A stretch of DNA of 26,893 nucleotides. Origin: a virus. The notes beneath the pieces are model-generated. The model was not told the origin of the DNA. It saw only the letters and a list, made by a program, of their open reading frames with translations, and did not search any database. Shown here piece after piece: positions 1-6,691 of this stretch (within the stretch, counting starts at the first letter, position 1; each line of letters begins with the position of its first letter). The stretch is from IMG/VR virus record IMGVR_UViG_3300046722_000073, positions 1 through 26,893 of that record; one strand, given 5' to 3'. A program made the translations under genes and the position numbers.

Positions 1-328
1 CCACCAGTGACTGGTCGCGTTTGCGTTTCATCTGGTTGGCACTCACTTTGTCGAGCGCCGCCACGGTGCCGCCTTTGTAACCCATCGCCTCCGGGTCGAC
101 GGGACTGTCGGGCTTCTGCGGCTCGATGCTCTTGACCACGAACTGCGGCCCTGCGTTTTGCGCCGGTTGCGGGCCGCCCGCCTGTGCTGGCGCTGCGCCA
201 GCGACCGGCGGCGGGGCGGGCGTGGCGGTCGGCGGCGGGCCGTACTGTCCCGTTCCTGCTCCGCTGATTGGTCCGCCGATGCCCATTGTGTTCTGGTTCT
301 GCTGTTGTCCGCCGCCAGCGAAGCACAT
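1..328 (-). CDS. Partial phage protein beginning MCFAGGG, runs off left edge
   Basis: An open frame reads leftward from an ATG at 326-328 to the edge of the window with no stop, so the C-terminus is missing. About 109 residues are visible. They begin MCFAGGGQQQ, continue with a Pro/Ala/Gly-rich stretch, and end with a charged part that includes KRKRDQ. A GGAG Shine-Dalgarno lies about 8 nt before the ATG. The upstream gene (332-580) has a similar CFGGGG opening and also a Pro-rich segment, so the two may be related. Short proteins opening with CF-GGG are common beside head/packaging genes in podoviruses (family knowledge); a virion role is inference. No enzymatic motif is seen. Confidence 0.75.
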   Translation of the reverse strand, partial: MCFAGGGQQQNQNTMGIGGPISGAGTGQYGPPPTATPAPPPVAGAAPAQAGGPQPAQNAGPQFVVKSIEPQKPDSPVDPEAMGYKGGTVAALDKVSANQMKRKRDQSLV

Positions 329-331
329 TGG

Positions 332-580
332 CTACGCTCCGAGCAAAGTCTTGGTGGTCCGCGTTGAACTGTCGAGGCCGCCCAGCCCGCTGGGTCCGAC
401 CGTCGACTGAAAACCCGAGGCCTGTGACGCCCTGATCTGGTCGACCGAAGCCTGTCGTCCGGCCGCGCCTTCGTCCATCTTGGACGGCGGCGGCGGCGGG
501 GCCGCAGGAGTAGGCGCAGGTGCCGATGAACCGCCGCCGCCAAAACACCACGCGATCTGAATTTCACCCGGTCGGCGCAT
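332..580 (-). CDS. Small CFGGGG phage protein, likely virion-associated
   Basis: An 82-residue frame with the segment AWCFGGGG, a Pro-rich linker, then a charged/polar helix-like part and the C-terminal KTLLGA. This arrangement is typical of small structural or adaptor-region proteins of podoviruses, but no function is established. I chose the ATG at 578-580 because GGAG lies 9 nt before it; an ATG five codons earlier (595) has no visible ribosome site. It overlaps the end of the HNH-like gene by 17 nt and is followed after 3 nt by the partial MCFAGGG gene, so the three are probably co-transcribed. Confidence 0.7.
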   Translation of the reverse strand: MRRPGEIQIAWCFGGGGSSAPAPTPAAPPPPPSKMDEGAAGRQASVDQIRASQASGFQSTVGPSGLGGLDSSTRTTKTLLGA

Positions 581-869
581 GATGGGCTTCTCCATGATGG
601 ACGCTGCACAGCCATACCACGTCGAGCGGTCGGCTGTAGTCGGGATGGTGGGCCTGTGCCTTGGCCCCGCAATGACACGGCTGCTCGATCAGTCTGCCGG
701 TGTCCTTTGCGTGCCGCACCCGCCACTTCGCCCGCTTCTTTTCATCCGGCGCGGCATACTTGCGCCACCAATCGGGATTTTCTGCACGGTAGGCACAATG
801 ACGTTCACGCTCGCGCTCGCGGTTCTTTTCCCGCCACTTGCGGCACGCCAATGTATTGGCGGTTGCCAC
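564..869 (-). CDS. Small HNH/zinc-finger-like phage protein
   Basis: A 101-residue basic protein. The N-terminal half is rich in Arg, Glu and Lys (several RERERE-type runs). The C-terminal half has CHCG, then HHPDYSRPL, then WLCSVHHGEAHH, a spacing typical of small phage HNH-like or treble-clef zinc proteins. Cys and His residues that could bind one zinc are present, but whether it cuts DNA cannot be told. It starts at GTG (867-869) with GGAG upstream. It directly follows the 872-1048 gene. Confidence 0.7.
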   Translation of the reverse strand: MATANTLACRKWREKNRERERERHCAYRAENPDWWRKYAAPDEKKRAKWRVRHAKDTGRLIEQPCHCGAKAQAHHPDYSRPLDVVWLCSVHHGEAHHAPTG

Positions 870-871
870 GG

Positions 872-1048
872 CTATTCTCCTTCGGCGCGTTCATCGGCGT
901 TGCGCGCTTCGCTCGCCTCGGTCTGGTACTGCGCCGCCTTGCCCACGGGCGTGACGCGCGGGGTGACGCGCGGGGTCACCGCCGGAAGTTCGCGCGGCGT
1001 CGGGTTGGACGAGGTGCCTTTTTCGGGATGTTCGTTGTTGTAGGACAT
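872..1048 (-). CDS. Small hypothetical protein with PRVTP repeats
   Basis: 58 residues starting MSYNNEHPEKG. The middle carries three near-identical units (VTPRVTPRVTP) coded by a short tandem DNA repeat around 945-985. The C-terminus is acidic. GGAGG stands 6 nt before the ATG, which fixes the start. Nothing in it is recognised; the composition suggests a disordered protein. The 120-nt gap before it (1049-1168) holds a short CCGGC/GCCGG inverted repeat flanking an AT-rich core, possibly a promoter, but I cannot assign hexamers. Confidence 0.65.
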   Translation of the reverse strand: MSYNNEHPEKGTSSNPTPRELPAVTPRVTPRVTPVGKAAQYQTEASEARNADERAEGE

Positions 1049-1163
1049 GGGTCGCCTCCGCACGGGAAGGGAAGCGTCAGCAATAACACGAACAAAAACT
1101 TCACACCACTGGCCTACAACCGTCACGTCCGGCGGTATATATTGCCGGTCACCCCAAGACTTG

Positions 1164-1188
1164 GGCCGTCACTCGACGGCCTTTTTTT
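1164..1188 (+). terminator. Rightward terminator-like hairpin at the end of the 1169 gene
   Basis: A 7-bp GGCCGTC/GACGGCC stem with a 4-nt loop is followed by seven T on the + strand. It overlaps the stop of the leftward gene. No rightward gene precedes it, so it may stop antisense transcription; the T run is not on the leftward strand. Confidence 0.45.
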
Positions 1189-1714
1189 CTTCGATAGGCC
1201 ACGTGCGCGCGAACAGGATGAAGTCCTCGCCGTGGCGGCCGTACTGCTTCATGGTCACCTCCGGCTTCAACTCCACCAGCCGGATGCACGCATGCGCCAG
1301 CCCGTGGCTGGCGATGCTTCTACACTCCAAGCGGTGCATGCCGCGCGCGCGCGCGAACGCCACCATGCGCTCGATGCGATCCTTGAACACCACCATGACG
1401 CGCGGATAGAGGTCGGTGCCGAACGAGAACACCTGCCAGTTGCCGGGGAAGTTGGCGAACACGCCCATGCACGCCGCCGGTCGGCCGTTGAAGCGGGCGA
1501 TCCAGCCGCAGCCGTCTTTCGCCAAGGCCTGATGCAGCATCGCCGCCCACTCGAGCGGGTTGTCGGTCGGCAGCATGGCGGTGATTTCTTCGCGGTCGGA
1601 GGCGCGCATGTTGAAGCACAGGAACTCCAACGGCAGCCATTCCAGCGGTTCGGTGGTGATGCGCCCAAAGCCGGTGACACCATCGAGCCAAGTCTTCCCG
1701 CCGGATGCGGTCAC
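1169..1714 (-). CDS. Phage T7 gp13-like (DUF2833/GNAT-fold) protein
   Basis: About 181 residues from a GTG at 1712-1714 just after the stop of the zinc-ribbon gene. An ATG at 1768 would add 18 Arg-rich residues and overlap that gene, so I consider it less likely. The core (NMRASDREEI, GWIARFNGRPAACMGV, SFGTDLYPRV, LECRSIASHGLAHACIR, YGRHGEDFILFAR) follows the pattern of the phage acyltransferase-fold proteins related to T7 internal virion protein A (gp13). In T7 that protein is needed for particle maturation. The assignment rests on overall pattern, not on catalytic residues. Confidence 0.6.
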   Translation of the reverse strand: MTASGGKTWLDGVTGFGRITTEPLEWLPLEFLCFNMRASDREEITAMLPTDNPLEWAAMLHQALAKDGCGWIARFNGRPAACMGVFANFPGNWQVFSFGTDLYPRVMVVFKDRIERMVAFARARGMHRLECRSIASHGLAHACIRLVELKPEVTMKQYGRHGEDFILFARTWPIEEKKAVE

Positions 1715-1715
1715 C

Positions 1716-1904
1716 TTATTTCGCGCCCGCCTTCTTCTTGATTTCGTTGCCGCTCGAGGGGAAGGCATCGCTGGTCTGCTTCACGTCAAGCCGGGTGCCG
1801 CAGTTCAGGCACTCGGAGGTGCCATCGGCGCGGCGTATCCAGTTGTGCTCCGGCCCCTTGTCGACGTTGTCGCACGGCATCGCCGCCGGGTTATCTATTC
1901 GCAT
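1716..1904 (-). CDS. Small zinc-ribbon-like protein
   Basis: 62 residues beginning MRIDNPAAMP, with a CLNCGTR knuckle near residue 33 and a Lys-rich C-terminus (EIKKKAGAK). Only one CxxC pair is clear, so zinc binding is possible but not shown. It overlaps the end of the upstream membrane-protein gene by 14 nt, and GGTGG precedes the ATG. Function unknown. Confidence 0.6.
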   Translation of the reverse strand: MRIDNPAAMPCDNVDKGPEHNWIRRADGTSECLNCGTRLDVKQTSDAFPSSGNEIKKKAGAK

Positions 1905-2121
1905 AGACCACCGTGTTGCCGTGCGGATCAGCAGCGCCCATCTTGAGCGGCAGCATGCGCACCAGCAGCAGGATCGCCACCAGCGCCACGATCACCCAGA
2001 GGATTTGCACCACCTTGGGCGGAATGGGGACGCCGATGATGCCGAGCACCCAGATGATCAGGTACACGACGATGGCGAGAACGCAAATGTAAATGAGCAG
2101 CGTGATGATGCTTTCGATCAT
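1891..2121 (-). CDS. Two-helix membrane protein, holin candidate
   Basis: 76 residues from an ATG at 2119-2121 with GGAGG 6-7 nt upstream. Two long hydrophobic segments (about residues 4-28 and 34-57) are separated by a short PIPPKV turn; a polar tail ends in VVYANR. Small proteins with two helices are typical class II holins or other phage membrane proteins. It sits far from the candidate lysis genes at 17929-18916, so a holin role is inference. Its ATG overlaps the stop of the Acb2-like gene (ATGA), indicating translational coupling. Confidence 0.7.
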   Translation of the reverse strand: MIESIITLLIYICVLAIVVYLIIWVLGIIGVPIPPKVVQILWVIVALVAILLLVRMLPLKMGAADPHGNTVVYANR

Positions 2122-2384
2122 TTGCTGACCTCCTCGTCGGTCACCAGACCCTCGCTCCATGCGTCGGTCCTTGCGGTGCCGTCGGCAAAGCGCGTGATTG
2201 CCGTGTTCACCCACATGGCGGTCTCGCGCAAATGGCGCAGCGCGTAGGTCTTGTCGGGACCGTCCGGCACGGCGATGTCAATGAGTTTGGCGTACTGCGC
2301 GGCACCGCCGCGCAGTTCATCCATCATGTCGACCTGCCGGTCGGTCGGCCTCAGATACGAGAACGCATCCTTGTGGAGAGCCAT
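2118..2384 (-). CDS. Acb2/Tad1-hairpin-like protein, candidate anti-CBASS
   Basis: 88 residues beginning MALHKDAFSYLRPTDRQV. The central part reads as two helices, the second containing VPDGPDKTYALRHLRE followed by AMWVNTAITR. This matches the pattern of small phage proteins grouped with Acb2 (cyclic-nucleotide sponge that blocks CBASS): P-x-R/D-x-x-x-AL-x-x-L-E/R-x-AMWAN-x-AI. Known Acb2 proteins form hexamers that sequester cyclic di- and trinucleotides. A TAGGAGA Shine-Dalgarno fixes the start. It is co-directional with terL and coupled to the two-helix membrane protein. Assignment is by motif recall only. Confidence 0.55.
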   Translation of the reverse strand: MALHKDAFSYLRPTDRQVDMMDELRGGAAQYAKLIDIAVPDGPDKTYALRHLRETAMWVNTAITRFADGTARTDAWSEGLVTDEEVSK

Positions 2385-2388
2385 TCTC

Positions 2389-2856
2389 CTACCGCTTTTT
2401 TGACATCGTCGCTGGCGCGTCGGCGTCCGTGAAGGTGAACGGCATTTCGTTACTGGCCGGGAAACCGGCGTTGCGGACCGCGACCGGCACCGCATCCGGC
2501 ACGAACAGCGACGGCTTCACCCCGGTCGACAGCTTGGTCGAACTGATGAAGGTCGTCGGCTCGTCGTTGCCGCCGAACATGATCACGGACTTCGGGTGAA
2601 AGCCGGTGCCCTCGACCACCATCGTGATCTGCTCGCCCTCGCCAGCCACCGCCGTGTCGGGTACGAGCGCCGTGACCGTGGGTGTCTCGATGCCTTCGGC
2701 GCGCACGCCTTCGGCCCCGACGTCCATCGGCACTACGGGCTGGTCGGCTGCGGCTTGAGTACCTGCGACGTGGCGCTGCGTTTGGCCCGTGCCTGTTTTC
2801 GACGCTTGATGGTTTTGAGAAGTCGCTTGGCCTTTTTCTTCATCGTGCTTGCTCAT
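2389..2856 (-). CDS. IPT/TIG-domain phage protein
   Basis: 155 residues from an ATG at 2854-2856 with GAGG 7 nt upstream. The first about 65 residues are Lys/Gln/Thr-rich and probably disordered. Residues about 65-145 look like an immunoglobulin-like IPT/TIG domain: a PTVTALVPDTA opening, EGTGFHPKSVIMFGG, then PSLFVPDAVPVAVRNAG. Such domains occur in phage decoration or tail proteins that contact surfaces. It follows terL by 40 nt and precedes the Acb2-like gene by 4 nt. Role on the virion is inference. Confidence 0.7.
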   Translation of the reverse strand: MSKHDEEKGQATSQNHQASKTGTGQTQRHVAGTQAAADQPVVPMDVGAEGVRAEGIETPTVTALVPDTAVAGEGEQITMVVEGTGFHPKSVIMFGGNDEPTTFISSTKLSTGVKPSLFVPDAVPVAVRNAGFPASNEMPFTFTDADAPATMSKKR

Positions 2857-2896
2857 CTGTTGCCTCGTTCTGGGTTGGCGTTTGGGTTTCGCGCGC

Positions 2897-4351
2897 TTAG
2901 TTGTCAATCGCTTCGACCTGTTCGCCGTAGGCATAGTGCCGACGCGCTTGGTCGGGCGCAAGCGGGTCGTAGCCTTCGTCGAGTGCTTTCGTGTGCGTGC
3001 GGTAGTCGACCGCATATTCGCCTCCCGCGAATGTGAGGCAGAACGCATCGCCAGCGTCGGGCGAGCGCACGCCTCGCTTTTTCATATCATCCTTGCTCTC
3101 GACTTGCAGCTTGCCGGTCGACAGCGGCTTGTAGGTCGGCCCGACCAAGTCGCTGATCAAAGCCGGATCGTTCGGTATCTTGCAGTCGCGGGCCAAAAAC
3201 CACTCGCGCGCCTTCCACCACAACTCGTCGCGCAGTCTCAGGTAACGGTCAGGCTCAGACGAGAGTTCCGCGACGTTCACTCCAAAGACCGGCACGCCCA
3301 GTTCGTGCAGCCGGTCGACCACGCCCGCGCCGATACCGATGACGTCGCAGTTGATGGCCGAGGGCTTGTCGCGGTCGGGGGTCTCGTACCAGTCGCGCAT
3401 GACTAGCCCACAGGTTTCCATCGTGTCGCGGTGCTTCCAGACCTTGGTGAGGTGGGTGATGACGTTGCCTTTACGTTTGACGAGGGCGCACCTGTCGTCC
3501 CCGAAGCGGGCGACATCGAGGCCCCAGACCACCGAGCGATTGTGGATGACCTCGACGTCGCGTTTTGTGGCGGCCTCGATGATGTCGAGCGGGATGACGG
3601 CGTTGTCCTCCGAGGTGGGAAACTCCCCGAGCACGCGGATGCGATAGACGTTACTGTGCTCGCCGTACTCCTGCGCCATCTGCGCCGGGTAGCTTTCCGA
3701 GGACCACGGGTTCTGCCGCCACGGCCAGTGCAGACAGTGCCAGAGCCAGCGTCCTTCTTTGAACGCGCGCGCGAAGTACCCCGTCGACTTGTTGGGGTTG
3801 CCGATCATCAGCGCCGACGCGCCCTTCGAGGACATCGCGCCGGAGGCGATTTCAAAGATGACGTCCTCCATGCCGGAGGCTTCTTCCAGCAGGAACAGCA
3901 GGTTCTCGCTGTGAAAACCCTGTAGCGCTTCCGGGTTGCTCTTTGAGGCGGTGCGCGCCACCATGAAGCAGTCTTCCGGCATCGAGCGAAGGGTGATCCT
4001 CTCCAAGCCGATGTCGTACTGCTCGCGCAACAGCGGCGGCAGCATCCTCCCCCACTTCATCAGTTCGGCCCACGTGACGTCGCGCAACTGGTCCTGCGTG
4101 TTGGCGGCCACGGGTATCTTGCAGGGGATGCGGGTGGTCATGAAGAACCACGCCACCCACGCCAGCAGCGCCGTCTTGCCCTGATCGTGCGCCGCCCGGA
4201 TGGCGACGTGGCGGTGCTCCTTCAGCGCGGTCAGGGCCTCGACCTGATGCGGTTCGGGGGAAGCGCACAGGACGCCGGTCACGAACAGCAGCGGGTCGGA
4301 GGCGATGGCGCACGCCTTCCAGTTCTCCATCCTCTGCGCGTCTGTAAGCAT
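2897..4351 (-). CDS. terL: Terminase large subunit (packaging ATPase/nuclease)
   Basis: 484 residues. The ATPase part has a Walker A-like RAAHDQGKT (residues 52-60), a Walker B LLFLLEEASG (151-160, with Glu156/157) and a coupling-type SALMIGNPNKSTG. The nuclease part starts with WGLDVARFGDD (acidic residues about 279 and 285), continues with CDVIGIGAGVVDRL, and ends with RSPDAGDAFCL as the last acidic motif. Length fits the family. The enzyme pumps DNA into the prohead and cuts it. The ATG at 4349-4351 lacks a good Shine-Dalgarno; an internal ATG seven codons later is an alternative. The frame is full-length and undamaged. Confidence 0.95.
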   Translation of the reverse strand: MLTDAQRMENWKACAIASDPLLFVTGVLCASPEPHQVEALTALKEHRHVAIRAAHDQGKTALLAWVAWFFMTTRIPCKIPVAANTQDQLRDVTWAELMKWGRMLPPLLREQYDIGLERITLRSMPEDCFMVARTASKSNPEALQGFHSENLLFLLEEASGMEDVIFEIASGAMSSKGASALMIGNPNKSTGYFARAFKEGRWLWHCLHWPWRQNPWSSESYPAQMAQEYGEHSNVYRIRVLGEFPTSEDNAVIPLDIIEAATKRDVEVIHNRSVVWGLDVARFGDDRCALVKRKGNVITHLTKVWKHRDTMETCGLVMRDWYETPDRDKPSAINCDVIGIGAGVVDRLHELGVPVFGVNVAELSSEPDRYLRLRDELWWKAREWFLARDCKIPNDPALISDLVGPTYKPLSTGKLQVESKDDMKKRGVRSPDAGDAFCLTFAGGEYAVDYRTHTKALDEGYDPLAPDQARRHYAYGEQVEAIDN

Positions 4352-4504
4352 GGGGCTAATGGTCCGCCAGATTATAAAATTTTTTCGGAGGGGGGGGGAG
4401 TGCCCGCCACGACTGGCCTACGTCGCTGAAGCGGGGTCGGCACACCCCGGCCCTCCTTGAGTGAGCGCGCGAGGTTGGCGCTGCTGCCCATGTCGGCCGG
4501 ATGG
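4352..4504. other. terL leader region with a nine-G tract and a -10-like box
   Basis: 153 nt between terL and its upstream gene. On the leftward strand TATAAT lies at 4371-4376, next to an A/T run, but I see no matching -35 box. A run of nine G lies at 4390-4398 on the + strand. The bases 4345-4362, which span the terL start, resemble the GGGGCTAAT half of the operator-like motif found at 9643-9668. No convincing gene fits here; short frames present are out of phase with everything around them. Confidence 0.4.
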
Positions 4505-4804
4505 TCATGCTCCCTTGGCGCGAGCGCGCTGCCTGAACCACGTCCGCCGACTGACACCTGCGTCCAGCCAAGGCGTGGCACTGGTGGCACTGGCACTTGG
4601 CACTGTTAGACCTAACGATGGCACTGGTGCCACGGTTGGCACTGGCTTCGGTGGCACGTAATGCCGCAGCACCTTAGCCAAGGGCTTAAAGAATACGCGC
4701 TGGCATTGTGCCTCCGACAGCCTGATATTCGGGCACGGACGCTCGTCGGTGACCAGCCAAGGATGCCGATAAATGCAGTTGGGACAGTCGAAGAAGTCCA
4801 TCAT
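4505..4804 (-). CDS. Hypothetical protein beside the terminase genes
   Basis: 99 residues beginning MMDFFDCPNCIYRHPW. One CPNC knuckle and later Cys and His residues near the N-terminus suggest a possible zinc site. The second half is a Pro/Val/Ser/Ala-rich low-complexity stretch coded by the TGGCAC repeat cluster, then an Arg-rich tail. The ATG overlaps the stop of the DUF5681 gene (ATGATG), so it is translationally coupled. Its place between TerS-like and TerL genes suggests a packaging-linked role, but no family is recognised. Confidence 0.6.
   Translation of the reverse strand: MMDFFDCPNCIYRHPWLVTDERPCPNIRLSEAQCQRVFFKPLAKVLRHYVPPKPVPTVAPVPSLGLTVPSASATSATPWLDAGVSRRTWFRQRARAKGA
4576..4657. 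repeat. Cluster of eight TGGCAC repeats, candidate packaging site
   Basis: TGGCAC occurs at 4576, 4585, 4591, 4598, 4619, 4637 and 4652 in direct orientation and once inverted (GTGCCA, 4627-4632), all within 82 nt. The cluster lies inside the low-complexity end of the 4505-4804 gene, between the candidate small terminase gene and terL. Repeats in this position can serve as terminase recognition (pac/cos) sites in other phages; here that is inference. Confidence 0.6.
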
Positions 4805-5157
4805 TCCGCTGGCTCGCGCACCGCTTCAATCAGCGGCAAAGGCTTCAATCCGTCCTGTCGCGCATCGTTGATTGCACGCAATAACTCCACGAACACAGCG
4901 CCAGCTTCGTGCGTGACTGTCGTATCAACAGCCTGAATTGCCTTGCCGTCGAGCCTGTCGAACACGATCTGCACAGCCCACGGCTCGCCTTTGATCGCAT
5001 TGGCTGAGACAACTTCGCAAACGCGCTTCAGCTTGCTCTTGCCAGCATGTCTGCCTTTGGCAATGACTTCGCCAAGCACTGATCGCAACATCTGTGTCGC
5101 AATGCGTTCTAGGTTGCGACCGAGTGGATTGCCTGACTGACCGGCTTGGAATGTCAC
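4801..5157 (-). CDS. DUF5681 protein, candidate terminase small subunit
   Basis: 118 residues from a GTG at 5155-5157. The N-terminus TFQAGQSGNPLGRN is the hallmark of DUF5681 proteins, which are often encoded just before terL. The rest is largely helical: LRSVLGEVIAKGRHAGKSKLK, ANAIKGEPWAVQIVFDRLDGK. Small terminase subunits bind the packaging site and feed DNA to TerL; that this protein does so is inferred from position and family. The ribosome site is weak. Confidence 0.7.
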   Translation of the reverse strand: MTFQAGQSGNPLGRNLERIATQMLRSVLGEVIAKGRHAGKSKLKRVCEVVSANAIKGEPWAVQIVFDRLDGKAIQAVDTTVTHEAGAVFVELLRAINDARQDGLKPLPLIEAVREPAE

Positions 5158-5222
5158 TTGATGTAAGGCCTAAGCGATTGTGGGTGCTGGTCGATTGTAC
5201 TCGCTGGTGCGTGGTCAGTCCA

Positions 5223-5396
5223 TTAGCCTCTGGCGAACTGGCGCATGGCTATCGCCTTCGGAATGATACCGCGCCAGAGCATCCGGTAAACCAGTGGTTC
5301 AGCCTTCGGGTCGAGCATCACCACCGTCGCTATCCCGCAGGTGTCCATGCGCTGGTTCCACAGCCGTGCCGCGTATTCGATCTGCTGTTCTGTCAT
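5223..5396 (-). CDS. Small hypothetical protein (57 aa)
   Basis: Reads from an ATG at 5394-5396 to TAA at 5223-5225. It begins MTEQQIEYAARLWNQRMD, continues with GIATVVMLDPKAEPLVYRML, and ends IPKAIAMRQFARG. The composition is protein-like and a helix is likely at the N-terminus. It overlaps the end of the upstream 5299-5640 frame by 98 nt in another phase. Function unknown. Confidence 0.6.
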   Translation of the reverse strand: MTEQQIEYAARLWNQRMDTCGIATVVMLDPKAEPLVYRMLWRGIIPKAIAMRQFARG

Positions 5397-5640
5397 GCTT
5401 TTGCTGCCTGAAGTCGTTGCTGACGGGTGCGCCGCTTGTGTCCATGCAGTTGGTCCACGGGGTCAGGCTCGAAGGACGCTGGCCGCCGTTGAGAAACGAC
5501 ACCACCTGCATGGCTTCGTGCAGCGAAGCGCAGGACACGAATGGGGTCCACGCGGCTGCCGCGTCGGTGAAACCCACGTAATACAGCGATGTCGCTGGCG
5601 TGGTCGGCGGATCGACCGGCAAGAACCTCACGGTGTGCAT
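5299..5640 (-). CDS. Hypothetical protein with a frame-overlapped tail
   Basis: 113 residues beginning MHTVRFLPVDPPTTPATS. The first about 80 residues look genuine (LYYVGFTDAAAAWTPFVSCASLHEAMQVVSFLNGG is a plausible folded core). The last about 30 residues are out-of-phase overlap with the 5223-5396 gene and look like a shadow. The ATG overlaps the stop of the 5640-5861 gene (TGATG). The overlap may be real or reflect a late frameshift; I cannot decide. Function unknown. Confidence 0.55.
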   Translation of the reverse strand: MHTVRFLPVDPPTTPATSLYYVGFTDAAAAWTPFVSCASLHEAMQVVSFLNGGQRPSSLTPWTNCMDTSGAPVSNDFRQQKHDRTADRIRGTAVEPAHGHLRDSDGGDARPEG

Positions 5641-5861
5641 CAGGGTTTCCGCAGGTAGGCTTCAGCGTGAATAGGATGCTGCATGTGGACAGCCTTCTCG
5701 CCGTACTGCATCGGTGCGGCATTGCCTTTTGGATGCTTGACGTGCTCGGGCAGTCCAGTCCGGCCCTTCGATGCAGCATCCCACTTAGCCACCTCGGCCG
5801 GACCTACGGGCGAGTTCGGTGAGTGAAACAGGCCTTGCTGCGCTTTCGATTTATACGGCAC
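5640..5861 (-). CDS. Small conserved-looking phage protein (MPYKSKAQQG)
   Basis: 73 residues opening MPYKSKAQQGLFHSPNSP, then VGPAEVAKWDAASKGRTGLP. Small proteins with the phrase KSKAQQ-x-x-FHS and a DAASKG motif occur widely in phages of Pseudomonadota, without known function. The middle is basic and probably partly disordered. It overlaps its neighbours by 11 nt upstream and by the TGATG junction downstream. Confidence 0.65.
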   Translation of the reverse strand: MPYKSKAQQGLFHSPNSPVGPAEVAKWDAASKGRTGLPEHVKHPKGNAAPMQYGEKAVHMQHPIHAEAYLRKP

Positions 5862-6141
5862 CTGTGCGCTCCGGGTTGGATGGTTGCTGCTTGTCAGGTG
5901 TATGGCGCGCCTCGAAGTATTTGCAGCTTGGCGTGCTGCGTGGGATATTATTCACAGGCTGATAGCCGTCCATCATACGCGAGAACTGCTTGCAGCCGTA
6001 GCCAATACTGCCGCGCGGCTGAAGATGTTCACAGTCTCCACAGGCCTTGCCCTTGGGACCTGAACCAGCCCAAAAGGCCATGCCGTCGATGGTACGGCGG
6101 CGCATGCGCTCGAACTTCCGGTCAAGCACTGTCAGCGGCAT
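5851..6141 (-). CDS. Cys-rich small protein, possible zinc binder
   Basis: 96 residues. An Arg-rich N-terminus (DRKFERMRRRTIDG) is followed by CGDCEHLQPRG, GYGCKQFSRMMDG and PSCKYFEARH, giving four Cys and nearby His residues that could bind a metal. It overlaps the end of the PD-(D/E)XK-like gene by 20 nt. Function unknown; a DNA- or protein-binding accessory role is possible. Confidence 0.65.
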   Translation of the reverse strand: MPLTVLDRKFERMRRRTIDGMAFWAGSGPKGKACGDCEHLQPRGSIGYGCKQFSRMMDGYQPVNNIPRSTPSCKYFEARHTPDKQQPSNPERTGAV

Positions 6142-6655
6142 AGATTATGTTCCTCAATTCGGCCGGGTCGCGCAGCGTGTCCTGATCTGCGGCGTGACAG
6201 GGCCTTCCGGGTTGCAGTTCTCGTAACGGGATGGCGGCCAGTTCGTGCCCCCACAGCCAGCCATTGATCCAGAACTCAGGACTGCGCGAGGCGTCCACCT
6301 GCAAGTATGCCCGCTTGTCCTTGATCTTGTAGCTGATCAGCCGGTGGTCGGGGTTCACGATGCTCTTGACGTCGATGGCATAGCCGCCCGCCAGCAGATC
6401 GGGCGCGTCGTCCGGCACCGCGATGTCGCGAAAGTCGTCCCACTTCGCCATGTGGTAATACTGCTGCGCCGCCAGTTCAGCCTGTACCCCGCGCCGCTCC
6501 TGCGCCTCCGTCACCTTGCCGTTGTTGCCGTCCTTCCAGCCGTGCCTTCTGGCGTTGGCGCGCCGCATCTGGTGCGCGTGTTCGGCCAGCGCGATCTGCG
6601 CCTCGTCGAGCACGATATAGGGCCGCACGTAACGCTCGGGGAAGAAGATGCTCAT
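6122..6655 (-). CDS. Probable PD-(D/E)XK nuclease-like protein
   Basis: 177 residues from an ATG at 6653-6655. A longer reading from 6763 is unlikely because its first part crosses the parS/DnaA-box region. After a basic helical N-terminal part, RGVQAELAAQQYYHM is followed by APDLLAGGYAIDVKSI, the Asp...Asp-x-Lys pattern of PD-(D/E)XK nucleases. Then come YKIKDKRAYLQVDAS and FWINGWLWGHELA. The active set would be the Asp in APD and the Asp and Lys of IDVKS. No Shine-Dalgarno is visible, and operator-like motif C ends only about 7 nt from the ATG, so the transcript may be nearly leaderless. Confidence 0.65.
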   Translation of the reverse strand: MSIFFPERYVRPYIVLDEAQIALAEHAHQMRRANARRHGWKDGNNGKVTEAQERRGVQAELAAQQYYHMAKWDDFRDIAVPDDAPDLLAGGYAIDVKSIVNPDHRLISYKIKDKRAYLQVDASRSPEFWINGWLWGHELAAIPLRELQPGRPCHAADQDTLRDPAELRNIIYAADSA

Positions 6656-6661
6656 TCTGGT

Positions 6662-6685
6662 TGCGTAGCATATTAGCGGGCGGCT
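6662..6685 (-). promoter_or_regulatory. Recurrent motif, site C (upstream of 6122-6655)
   Basis: On the + strand: TGCG at the left, then TATTAGC 8 nt later, then a G/C-rich GGGCGGCT. The same order occurs at 7966, 8593 and 9643. On the leftward strand it reads CGCTAATAT, which resembles an extended -10 box without a -35 partner. Confidence 0.5.
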
Positions 6686-6691
6686 TGTGAA

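Noticed and set aside
43-726. A 227-codon leftward frame
   Set aside because: Strongly Arg/Ser-biased and out of phase with the CFGGGG and CFAGGG genes, which have Shine-Dalgarno sites and typical phage sequences.
656-1741. A 361-codon rightward frame across several small leftward genes
   Set aside because: It is opposite four genes with ribosome sites and sensible proteins; its own composition is Arg/His-rich without any motif.
4356-4596. Two short leftward frames (71 and 74 codons) in the terL leader
   Set aside because: Both overlap the 4505-4804 gene in other phases, are Arg/Ser/Pro-rich and lack ribosome sites.
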